Of a stretch of 64,000 nt of DNA, positions 24,518-33,703 are shown one piece after another. The notes under the pieces were generated by a model, which worked only from the letters and a program-made list of their open reading frames with translations, had not been told where the DNA came from and did no database searches. Numbering within the stretch: the first letter of the stretch is position 1; each line of letters starts with the position of its first letter. Where the stretch lies: contig MU404061.1 in NCBI GenBank assembly GCA_022695795.1, forward strand, positions 682,001 to 746,000, read 5' to 3'. A program made the translations under genes and the position numbers. The stretch is from Biscogniauxia marginata (Eukaryota; Ascomycota; Sordariomycetes; Xylariales; Xylariaceae).

Positions 24518-26023
24518 ATGCACTCGTCCCATTGTACTGCAATTACCCCTGATTATCTAACTCAGCCCGAAATGAAAAGCCCGCTGCTCACCCCTGAGAG
24601 TCAACAGCGTATCGATGAGATCCAACGGCACTTCGATGGCCAAGAGCGCTTCAAATATGAGGGATTAATTGGCCGTGGAGGCTTTGGTTTTGCGTTTGGT
24701 GTCGTGGAGCGCATGAGCTTCGGGAGGACGCGAAAGTTGGCCGTGAAGAGGGCGTTACACAGCGGATATGACGATGACCTCCGGGCGGAGATTAGATGGT
24801 TACGGGTATGTTCCAGGTACTCCCCGTATGAAGAAGTCGAGATGGGCGTGCTGGGGAGCCAATCAAAAGAGATCAAAGCGATGATCAATCCTGGAGATTC
24901 GCAGGCTGATAGTGACGGCATATACTAGGTTCTTAGCGGTGCAGCTCATATAGTCAGTGTTATCTCGGCCCGCGATGATTTCCGAATATCTTACCTCCGG
25001 AGGAGGAGTTACCTAAGCTATATATGGCGGTGGTTGAGATGGATGTTTTCAAGTAGTTATGATTCCTTTCCGAAAGGCCTTCGAGGCCCTGTCCTCGTAT
25101 TAGAACACCTCGATAATGCGACTTTGAAGCACCTTTGGACGCGGGCGTACCAGTTCAACGAACAGCTGCCAAATAGGTTGCTCTGGTCATTTTTTCTCTG
25201 TAGTAAGTCCTGTGCCTATAAAACCCTCTAGGGTACGTGGTAAGTCTAACAACGGATGGCCGAAAGTGATACGAGCTTGCGTTGGGATGGCGTACCCGCC
25301 GAATCGTGGCCTGGGAGCCCGCCCACAGGTGGAGACAATACCGGACAACGGGGTACCACCTTGGAACATGGAGCACGGAGATTTGGGGGGAGGAAATGGT
25401 ACGTATCGACTAAGATGGATATTATTAATCTCGAGGCTCATTTCTCATAAAATTTAGTTATGATTGGCGGCACAGGCGCTACTGGATCACATAGTTTGAT
25501 TCCTATACTCAAGCTCATTGACTTTGGGCAGTCACAGCAAGGCCCTATGGGTGTAAAACGTAACTCATTTGAAATCAGCAAGGTGATCTACTTACTTTCT
25601 TTTTGCCCCTCAGTCAGTTCCCTTTTGAAGTTCGCTAGTCTCCTAGAGGATATATATTGTCCCTAACATGTAACCTAGATAATGATGTGTCTTATCGTCC
25701 ACGAGGAATTACCCTATTCAAAACACGCCATGGGCACAATATACAATGGCATAGAAACCCTCGCGAAGGAAATATTGCCCCAGGGGAATGGAGACAAGTA
25801 CCCGACGCTCGACGGGGACTTACGGGACTTGTTGATCCGTTGTCTGGCAATCGATCCAGCGCAACGTCCCGGGCTAGAGGAGATGCTGGTCACAGTTGAG
25901 GAAGCGGTACGCACCAAGACAGCAGAATCTTACGTGAACTACTACTTCGAGACGGACGAGGCTATACAGAATATACTGAACAGGTTGGTCTACGATGCCG
26001 AGACAGCAACCCCGGCCAATTAG
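24518..26023 (+). CDS. Protein kinase, five exons, exon 2 frame disturbed
   Basis: Exons 24518-24805, 24929-25202, 25267-25398, 25458-25582 and 25679-26023 splice with GT..AG introns into one 387-residue frame. Seen: Gly-loop GRGGFGFAFG (52-61), ATP-binding Lys 77 in LAVKRAL, catalytic loop NMEHGDLGGGN (221-231; HGD, with Gly for the usual Arg), metal loop DFGQS (253-257) and a C-lobe ending with LLIRCLAIDPAQRPGLEEML. In exon 2 the bases 24984-25050 read as family-like sequence (PEEELPKLYMAVVEMDVF) only in another frame, flanked by normal sequence in the main frame. That suggests two compensating indels, or sequence errors. The gene may be functional, recently decayed, or misread. Fungal Ser/Thr kinases of this type are uncharacterised. 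Confidence 0.7.
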
Positions 26024-26316
26024 AATGGTATGAGCTCTCAGATGAATACCAATCGCCTAATTTTTGGGTGTGTTAACAACTTCTCAAATTTTTCTATGTT
26101 GAAATATAAGCCTCACTACCTAAGCTAAGGCGCATAAAACATTTTCCTAAAATCAACATTCCATTCGTATATACAAGCTATAGTGGATTGTGACGGTACT
26201 AGCGAATTAGATGGTAGTTGATATTAAAAAGCATTTGAGCACTTAAGGGCCCGCGGCCCGCTAAGAGCCTGGTACACATCTCATAGATATATACTCTAAT
26301 TGTAACAACTACTATC
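26024..26316. other. Intergenic, no gene seen
   Basis: About 0.3 kb, AT-leaning, between the kinase and the 5S gene; it contains a C/G-rich patch GGGCCCGCGGCCCG at 26247-26260. No gene seen. Confidence 0.4.
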
Positions 26317-26435
26317 ACATACGACCATAGGACCCAGAATACTCGGCATCCCGTCCGCTCTGCCCTAGATAAGCTCGGTACCGCCAGATTAGTAGTTGGG
26401 TCGGTGACGACCAGCGAATCCCTGGTGTTGTATGT
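26317..26435 (+). rRNA. 5S ribosomal RNA
   Basis: 119 nt beginning ACATACGACCATAGG and ending TGTTGTATGT, so the two ends pair as helix I. The interior carries the conserved CATCCCGTCCGCTC (helix II/III side), the internal promoter box TTAGTAGTTGGGTCGGTGAC and CGACCAGCGAATCCC, as in filamentous-fungus 5S genes. Pol III makes it from these internal elements. It is a lone copy among protein genes, the dispersed arrangement common in Pezizomycotina, not a tandem array. Sequence looks intact. Confidence 0.93.
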
Positions 26436-26445
26436 TTTTCTTTTT
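26435..26445 (+). terminator. Pol III T-run terminator of 5S
   Basis: Two runs of five T separated by one C immediately follow the 5S 3' end, the normal RNA polymerase III stop signal. Confidence 0.8.
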
Positions 26446-26668
26446 CTTTATACCCTTTTCCTTTCTTCCATTTTTAACCTTTAACAATCCGCGGAGGAAT
26501 TGTCAATAGCTTCATAATAGCTATCAACACTCCTCTAAATAATATTTGGAGGCACAACCTATGCTGAAATTCGTGAACAGTCACAATCACATCCGCTTTC
26601 TACCCCGCATGGTCCGTCTAACCTAGTGGTTCATTTGTAGCCTCATGCTTCTATAATACTACCGTGCG

Positions 26669-27118
26669 ATGGCATCTTCCGACAAACCTCTCATCGTCCG
26701 CTGCCAATGCGGCGACGTCTCGTTCCCGACGCCCACAGCGAAGCCAATCACCCTGTACCACTGCCACTGCACCGAATGCCAGAAGCAGTCTGCCTCTGCG
26801 TTCGGCACGTCGGCCATCTACACCGCGGCGGGTCTGTTCCCGCTGGCGCCCGAGCTGGAGGCCAAGCTCAAGGTGTACACGCGGCCGACGGACAAGGGCC
26901 ACAGGATGGACTGTTACTTCTGCGCGGGATGCGGTTCGCGCCTGTTCCACAGGGTCGTGGACGTGGGCGGCACGCCGCAGACGACGGTCAGCGTGAAGGG
27001 GGGCTGCGTTGAGGGCTTGGACTGGTCCGGCGCCAAGCATATCTACATGCGGTCGGCAGTCATCAAGATCCCCGAAGAATGGGAACAGTATGACACCGTC
27101 CCGCCTGAGCTGAAGTAA
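26669..27118 (+). CDS. GFA / CENP-V-fold zinc protein
   Basis: An intronless 149-residue frame. Cys pattern of the GFA (glutathione-dependent formaldehyde-activating, CENP-V) family: C12-x-C14, HCHCTEC (31-37) and C85-x2-C88 followed by GSRLFH, together with the SAFGTSAIY strand. The fold binds one or two Zn ions; named after a bacterial protein once thought to join formaldehyde and glutathione, most fungal members have no assigned substrate. Start: ATG at 26669 with a compact N-terminus, family-size overall. The gene is notably GC-rich (third positions almost all G/C) compared with neighbours, which is why long shadow frames overlap it. Function beyond the fold is unknown; a role in handling reactive carbonyls is inference from the family name. 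Confidence 0.9.
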   Translation: MASSDKPLIVRCQCGDVSFPTPTAKPITLYHCHCTECQKQSASAFGTSAIYTAAGLFPLAPELEAKLKVYTRPTDKGHRMDCYFCAGCGSRLFHRVVDVGGTPQTTVSVKGGCVEGLDWSGAKHIYMRSAVIKIPEEWEQYDTVPPELK

Positions 27119-27583
27119 AGAATGCGAATTACGAACGGGCCCCAGCTAGGTAGTGCTATATAACATAGGTAGATATTTATCCCCAAGTTTGTGGGCTTCG
27201 GAAAGCTTTCTGGATGAGAATTTTAGGTGCACCCGTGTGTAAACCCTAGCATCCTACTGGGTTGGCTGTATGTAGTGATCAGCTTCATTTTACGGGCCAG
27301 TAGCAGACATACAGATAGCGTGGCACAACCCCCCAAGAATGGTACAGGAAACTCATCTAGGACTCACGAAGACCTCGTGCGAGTTGAGGCTGAAACCCAC
27401 TGTGGCTGTTCTGAACTCCCTACCTTTGTACGTCGGTATACCCTTAGTATGAGGTCATTGATCTGCGGTAAGATCGACGATCTTGTTCACCACCATTGAT
27501 GCGTTACTTATTTTTCACCCTTCCTCGCTCACGGTCTTCATTCATGATATAACACCCTCCCGCCGTATATAATCCTGTAAGCT
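27119..27583. other. Intergenic, MFS promoter side
   Basis: 0.46 kb between the GFA-like gene and the MFS gene; a TATATAA-like element at about 27566-27572 lies close upstream of the MFS start. No gene supported. Confidence 0.4.
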
Positions 27584-29061
27584 ATGGTCGGAGGTAATCG
27601 TCCATGGGCCTTGCATTGGCGCTCAAACACCCTCTTCATCATCGCCACCGTGGCCGTCGGTCTCTTCACGGACCTGTTCTTATACGGCTTAGTCGTGCCG
27701 GTCCTTCCATTCATGCTCCGAGACCGATTGGCGATCCCCGAAGATGAAATTCAATCCTACGTCTCAAACCTCCTCGCCGCGTATGCGGGGGCGTCTGTTG
27801 TCTCCTCGCTGCCTGCAGGCTGGATTGCAGACAAGATGAACTCGCGACAGGCGCCGTTCTTGAGCGGTCTTGGGGCGTTATTGGCCGCTACGATCATGTT
27901 AGCGGTTGGTAACAATATCGCGGTGCTGGTTGTCGCGCGGCTTCTGCAGGGCATCAGTGCTGCCGTTGTTTGGACCATTGGCCTTGCTATGGTTCTGGAC
28001 ACTGTAGGCCCGCAGAACCTAGGCAAGGTTGTCGGATCGGTACAAATCATCCCACCCACTCCTCAAATAATTTCCTAATTAATAGCTCGTAGATATTTTC
28101 CTTCATATCAATCGGGGAGCTGATGGCTCCGGTCATCGGCGGTGTTCTCTACGAAAAGACTGGCTATGGCGGGGTGTTCGGCGTCGCAAGCGGCCTTCTC
28201 GGGCTCGATTTTCTCATGCGACTACTCATCATAGAGAAGAAGACGGCTGCCAAGTTTGATGATTCTATCCCTAGTCATCCTCGCGACTTCGGATCAGGTG
28301 ACGAGGGAGATGATCCTGAGGCTACGGAGGAGGATGCTTTGGTACCGAAGGGGGACGAAAGCATATATAAAATCAACAGGATTCCTAACAAGATCGTTCG
28401 GTCTCTACCTATCCTGATATGCCTGAAGGACCCTCGCGTCGTTATGGCGCTCTCGTTAGCCTTCGTCCAGGCGTCGTTACTCGCTGTCTTTGACGCAACC
28501 ATTCCGACCGAGGCGCAAAGCTTGTTCAACTTCTCCTCACTGAAAGCGGGCCTTCTCTTCATCGCTCTTGACGTACCTTACCTCATCTTAGGACCAGTCT
28601 GTGGGTGGGCCGTAGACCGATTCGGGACGAAACCTGCGGCGGTGATAGGGTTCGGCTATATGGTTCCGGTGCTTATTCTTCTCCGTTTAGTATCCGACCA
28701 GATACTCTCTGGGCCTAGTAACGTTATTCTCTACTGCTCCATACTTGCTCTTAACGGCATCGGGCTGGCAATAATCGGGTCGCCTAGCATAGTGGAAGCC
28801 AGCAATGTCGTTCAGAAGTACGATAAGGCTAATCCGGGTTTCTTCGGCGATAATGGGCCATATGCTCAGTTATACGCATTCAACTCGCTTTTCTTCGGTG
28901 CAGGCCTAACTATTGGACCTATTATAGCTGGTCTACTGAGGGACTCGATAGGTTATGGTAACATGAATCTCATCTTCGCTGTTATTTCCGGGATTACCGC
29001 TGTGCTATCATTCTTCATCATTGGAGAGAAGCACAGGATCTTTGGGGAACGGCAAGGCTAA
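27584..29061 (+). CDS. MFS transporter, 12-TM type
   Basis: Two exons, 27584-28039 and 28093-29061, with a 53-bp GTACAA..GTAG intron in phase 0, give 474 residues. Splicing joins GKVVGS to IFSFISIGELMAPVIGG, continuous motif C of the family. TM1 contains GLFTDLFLYGLVVPVLPF; motif A is GWIADKMNSRQAPF (79-92); motif B VARLLQGISAAVVW (117-130). A central charged loop rich in Asp/Glu (about 195-215) separates the two six-helix halves. This is the DHA1/VMAT-like drug:H+ antiporter group found in many fungal metabolite clusters. It lies upstream of, and convergent with, the FAD monooxygenase; substrate unknown. It may be the exporter of the putative peptide cluster at 32-33.6 kb, which is inference from position only. 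Confidence 0.9.
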
Positions 29062-30091
29062 GTAAATGCACAATGAAGGCATTATAGGTATACTATAGGC
29101 ATCTAATAAAATATGTTAAATGTCGCCCAGGTATTATTGCCCTTTGCCATGAATAATATATGTCTAGACTTTCATATAGATCTTTTTTTAATGGAACTTA
29201 TAGCTATCTTCTCTAAGGACTCTTCTCGAGGACAATATTGATCTCCAATAGATGTATACCATCTAGATAGTTTCAGTCCTATGTAATAGTACTTTATGAT
29301 GGACTACAATATACAGCTCGCTGTTGTCCACTCATATATACTGAGACATGCTGTGGCCTAATATTCATACCGTTTTACCACTCGATCCCAACAATTGGGC
29401 TTCGCTGTTGGTCTAAATACGGAACAGTGAGTACCTTCAATGGAGCAGATATAAGGCTAATATAGCTTGCATACCAACTTGCATACCTCGGTATCACATT
29501 GTGTTGGAAGCAAAAGCGAGGCCGCCAATTGCAGCAGCGGCTATATCTGTGGCTACCTAGTCAGTGATACGCAACACATTGATGTATGTAGGCCATCAGA
29601 CCGGGCCTTAAATGACAAAGCTGGGGTCTGAATCCTTCATTTAGAACCCAGTCATGTTGTGCCGTTACATGCAAACATGCTGCAGTGAAGAAGAATAGGT
29701 AGGTATCAGCCTACCTCAAGGTGCATGGCTATCTCTCATCGCAACAAAACGCCCTATACTATCATAACTATTAATTCCTATGCTGAGGTCCGCCGCCAAT
29801 TAGCCTTCCACCCGATAGGAGGGCTTACTACAGGGAAGCGAACCCTGAGAAGACAAGCTTATTGACCAGGATTGGACTCTCCGAAGACTGAGCTCATCTT
29901 GAGTCCTTGGACTTGGTTTAGGTAAAAGCGTCAGTTCGGCAACAGTGGTTGAACAGGTCGAGATCCAGGCTCGGTAGGCATGGACGTAGTTTCTAAAGTG
30001 TGAAACAGCAACGATCAACATTGACAATTATCGAACTATCCTCTAATACCTCCATTGCTGCTTCATTTGCCCAAGAAATACCACTACAAGT
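29062..30091. other. Convergent intergenic region, no gene seen
   Basis: One kb between the 3' ends of the MFS gene (plus) and the FAD monooxygenase (minus). AT-leaning, with several short open frames and no protein character. Probably both 3' UTRs plus spacer. Confidence 0.4.
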
Positions 30092-31442
30092 TCAACCTAG
30101 AGTAGCTTCCCCTGCCAACTCAACCTCCATCATCTTTATGGCCTCGTTGCGATGTTTCTCCATGTCAATGTCCAAAATGAAGTCCCACCTCCGCAGTAAC
30201 GCGCCTGATTTCTTCAATTCAAGACATGTCTGCCCTCCCCTGCCAGTCAAGATGATGTCTGTGCCCCGGCTCAAATCAACGATGCGTTGTGTGCGGGGGC
30301 GGCGAATTTGATCGTACACCTTCAGAGCCGTGAGCGCCTCAGTAGGCGACTTTGCGCGCCCAAGCAAGGTAGAGAGAATGAGACTGTCTTCGATGGACAT
30401 GCCGCCACCGGAACCCTGCCAAGGTGTTGTGGCGTGTGCGGCATCGCCGACGACACAAAGGGGCCCGGAAACGTAGCTACGGGCTGGCGGATGTTCCCAG
30501 AGGTATATAGCATCGTGTTCGGGTTTCTTGCAAAGCAGCTATACGTTCCATTAATATCGCCCGTTTAACGTGGTTTTAACAAAATCAACCAAATTATCAT
30601 ACCTCGTCTATAGCCTGCATCAGATGCGGCGGCCAGCCTTGGTAAAGCTTCTTGATCTCGTCCGCACTAACGGTTCGATGCCAGCGGTCCGATGATTCGG
30701 CTTCCTTATCGTTCGAAGCAATGACAAATTGTACTAGTTGACCATCGCTTAGGAGGTTGTGCATCACGTAGTTCCCATGTCCAATCCATGAATACTCGCG
30801 CGCATCCTCAGAATCAACGAGCCCCTTACCGATGCTAGCTTGAGCTTCTCTGTACGGCCGGAGGGTCATAACTATCCACGTCCCTGTGTTCCTAGGAGAG
30901 GCCGCGGGATCATCCTCGCCGAGAATAAGCTTTCGAACGGTGCTATGGATGCCGTCGGCACCAATGAGGATGTCGCATTCGTGGGTGGTCTCATCGGTGA
31001 AGTGAAGCGTAATGGAGCCATCATCGTTTCGGTCGGCTTTGTCGAGCTTCTTGGAGGCGTGTAAGCGCTCCTTTGGAACATCAGCTAGCAGCTCTTGCAA
31101 GTAGGCGGCTCGATGGACGATGCTCGTAAGACGCTTTCCAGCAGTTATGTCATCAACCTCATCAATGACTTCACCTTGCCCCTCGCCTTGAGCTATCATG
31201 AAGCGGACGCCTCGAATTGGGACGGCCCCGGCACGCTTGAGTAGCTGCGCGGCCGAAGGGCCGATAAGATCGAGAGCGGCTTGTGCATTCCGAGTCACTC
31301 CAATAGCCATACCAGCCTCTTTGAATGCCGCGGCAGACTCAAAGATGTGTACGTCAAGGTGGGAATAGCTAAGGAGGGCCTGTAACAGAGATGCGCCTGC
31401 CAGGCCGCCGCCGGAGATGGCAACTCGGATTGAATGAGACAT
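30092..31442 (-). CDS. FAD-dependent monooxygenase, salicylate-hydroxylase-like
   Basis: Exons 31442-30603 and 30538-30092, with a 64-bp GTATGA..ATAG intron in phase 0, give 428 residues, the usual size. Seen: the ADP-binding loop GGGLAG (11-16) after strand VAIS, acidic end HIFE of the second strand, the DG motif GADGIHSTVR (161-170) and the FAD ribityl motif GDAAHATTPWQGSGG (311-325) split off in exon 2. These are the marks of class A flavoprotein monooxygenases, which hydroxylate aromatic or other small molecules with NAD(P)H and oxygen in the cytosol. Such enzymes appear both in aromatic catabolism and in metabolite clusters. No presequence. It is convergent with the MFS transporter and co-directional with the small secreted peptide gene 0.94 kb upstream. 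Substrate unknown. Confidence 0.9.
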
Positions 31443-32383
31443 AACGCTGAACTTGGGCTTTGAGCCTTGAGTAGGTAAGCTAGGAAACTTGTGTATTTTT
31501 CTGAGCTTGGGCAGATGCCAAAGATTGTTAAAAACACAGAGATGTTGGGCGTGATATAATAGGAAAAAGTAACAAATAGGATCTGTCCTCGTTCCCTTCT
31601 AGTTGCGTTCAAAACTACCTATTTAGATAACTATCTGCATGTAACGTGAATAACTTATGTACCCATCTGTCTAACAAAAATGACAGATCAATTTTCGGTC
31701 AAGCACATACCCCACATAAGGGAAGGGAGCACTACATATGATCAGCAGGCTCGGGGTAGTTGGAAAGGACATAAAATGAGGCTGTGCCATGAAGCAAATC
31801 CAATATACGATGTATAGGTATCTTATCCCAAGCTTTTGCTTGGCATATTATGTAGTTATCGGGTCTAACGATATTTGACCAGTTGGTGACGATTCCTCGG
31901 TAAAGAAGAAACGGCACAGGAGGCAAAGAAACGGATATTCCGACGTCCAAGTAGTCACCTTGCGGCTACACAGGACCTACCAATCCTACTAGAATGCGGA
32001 CATTCGAGGTTGAGATAGATCACGCCATGGAGATATCTCAAACATAGATATGTCAAGCATTCCCCTTGGTATTCGTAACCTCGTTATCACGCATTATATG
32101 AAGAAATTATCAATGTAAGAGTGATAAATAATCAGGACTTAAAACCCAGTTTTTCTGCTTATCACCGTGAGTTTCAATGTTCCGAAGACGGATCAGTTAC
32201 TGCCTATTTGCTATATATTCTAGATATATCTTCGAGATGCGAAGGGGCTTCGACCGTGTCACCCCACACAAATAAGACTTGAATCCTCTCTACCAACTCG
32301 AACCAGGTTCAGAAGTTGCCGTCAGGCTTCGTTGCGATACAATTCTAGACCTGATGTCAGGATCAATTGGTTGTCTGGTCATA
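31443..32383. other. Intergenic, no gene seen
   Basis: 0.94 kb between the FAD monooxygenase start and the 3' end of the peptide gene. A 72-codon minus-strand frame (31732-31950) shows no known motif. No RIP-like stop clustering is seen, although A/T rises towards 32200. Confidence 0.4.
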
Positions 32384-32659
32384 TCAAGCCTTGACAACGT
32401 AATCGGGGTCGAACTTGGTCGTGCTGGTGCTCCGGGTTTTAAGAGCAAAGTCTGGGTCGAACTCGGTTGTTCCATCTCGACGCTCAACGGTAACTGCAGA
32501 CCTTGCATGGTCTGCGTAATATCACATACAATGTGAGTTGTTGTTGTTGTTGTTGTTGTTAATGATGAGGTCAGGTATGGAAACTTGTTACTTACCAGGA
32601 ACCCACGGTGCAGCTGCTACAATAGTTGCGAGCAGGACGGTGATGATGGCTTGCTTCAT
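32384..32659 (-). CDS. Small secreted peptide with repeated TTxFDPD motif; candidate RiPP precursor
   Basis: Two exons, 32659-32596 and 32511-32384, give 63 residues across an 84-bp intron (GTAAGT..CGCAG). Exon 1 is a clean signal peptide: MKQAIITVLLATIVAAA, cleavage near residue 17. Exon 2 holds VERRDG (30-35, a dibasic Kex2-like site at 32-33), then TTEFDPDFALK (36-46), a TRSTS linker, and TTKFDPDYVVK (52-62): two copies 16 residues apart with seven of eleven positions identical and aromatic F/Y alternating. There is no Cys. Fungal dikaritin precursors have this build (signal peptide, Kex2 sites, repeated cores with aromatic residues), although usually with more repeats and KR sites. A UstYa-family relic lies divergent 0.4 kb away. 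It could instead be an effector-like secreted protein. Too short for most gene callers. Confidence 0.6.
32538..32561. repeat. (GTT)n microsatellite in the peptide-gene intron
   Basis: About eight GTT units lie inside the intron of the peptide gene (AAC repeats on the transcribed strand). Likely length-variable between strains; it sits between donor and acceptor and does not touch the splice sites. Confidence 0.85.
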
Positions 32660-33056
32660 ACTGAGATATTTGCTATGTTTGGCTTGTAGTCTTGCAATGG
32701 ATTGAGGTTAATTTTGTGCGATAGGTAGGTATTTTGAAATAGTCAAAACAAAACCTTTGAGAATAGAGGGTTAATTTATAGAACTGGACTCAAATCACTG
32801 ACAGCCACAAATTAGCATTATTCGAATTATCTTGTAAGAGAGCCTGCCGAACTACATAAACATTCATTAATTGCATAATATGACTATGTTCAATGTTAAA
32901 TTATGGGTACATTTCGTGTATGCTTTATCTGCAAGCAATGGGTGTACATTCACAACTACTGGTGAAATAGCTCCATATTCCTTGTCAAACGATGAGAGTT
33001 AGGATGACACTTGCCCTGCGCGTGTCAACTATAGGAACAGAGCCCTGACGGTTTCG
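32660..33056. promoter_or_regulatory. Divergent promoter between peptide gene and UstYa relic
   Basis: 397 bp separate the two start codons. On the minus strand a TATAAATTAA element (32780-32771) stands about 110 bp upstream of the peptide ATG, a plausible TATA box. Nothing equally clear faces the UstYa relic. A shared promoter would fit co-regulation of the pair. Confidence 0.5.
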
Positions 33057-33563
33057 ATGACGGTTAACGTGCTTTTGCGGGCCTTTTGCCTTCTCTTAAG
33101 TGCGACGGTACTAAGCCTATCAAACTCAGGAGCAATTTGGCAGGATAAACAGGAGGCAAGCCATAGCCAGCTCACGGCGACTTACTGTATGGTGCTACCC
33201 CCTCATGGGAGTTGATATTTTCATGCTAATACTCTTCAAGCGACTGCAAATGCCGTCATAAAATACGAATACTGGTCTATAATACGCAACGATACTCGGT
33301 TCACAGGCCTTCCGGGGCCAGAGTGGGAACCGTCAATGCATGAATTAATCGTAGGCAAGCTTTCCTTGTATCATACTCTACTCAACCAACTTCTCACCAC
33401 TTTGGTATTAGGCACACTTATACGGATGTCTAACGATGAATTGAAACTATCTAGTTCCGATTTCATTCCGTTGAAAGATGGTAAATACGTAGCAGGGCTT
33501 CTTATTAGGCACATTCTCTATTACGTGATATGTAAACCGCTTTGTCGCTATCTTGAGTATTAA
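33057..33563 (+). pseudogene. UstYa-family (DUF3328) oxidase, truncated and active-site-less
   Basis: Exons 33057-33186, 33241-33354 and 33412-33563 splice to 131 residues. Intron 1 (54 bp, GTATGG..CAAG, branch GCTAAT) removes the only in-frame TGA. Intron 2 (57 bp) uses a GC donor (G|GCAAGC..TTAG). The layout is that of UstYa proteins: one membrane helix (about 4-22), then AIKYE-like VIKYEYW, NDTRFTGLPGPEWE (60-73), SMHEL, GTLIRM, and IPLKDGKYVAGL (100-111). The expected first HxxHC motif reads HILYY (115-119), so His and Cys are both Tyr, each a C:G-to-T:A step. The frame stops where the AT-rich block starts, removing the second HxxHC half (family length is about 230-270). UstYa enzymes oxidatively cyclise RiPP cores in the secretory pathway; this copy should be inactive. 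Confidence 0.72.
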
Positions 33564-33703
33564 TATCTAATTATATAATATATAATATATTAGCATTATA
33601 CACGGTGCACGGACTTTAAAAAAAATTTAAAAGTAAATATATTATTATTAATATAAAAAGTTTAAATTAAAAAAATAATATTTAAATAACGTGTTTTATA
33701 AGC

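Noticed and set aside
26651..27040. 100-129-codon frames overlapping the GFA-like gene
   Set aside because: Shadows produced by its very GC-rich codon third positions.
32279..32536. 85-codon plus-strand frame
   Set aside because: It is the antisense shadow of the secreted peptide gene, which has a signal peptide, canonical splice sites and repeats.
33336..33563. 75-codon frame as an independent gene
   Set aside because: It is part of exons 2 and 3 of the UstYa relic read through intron 2.
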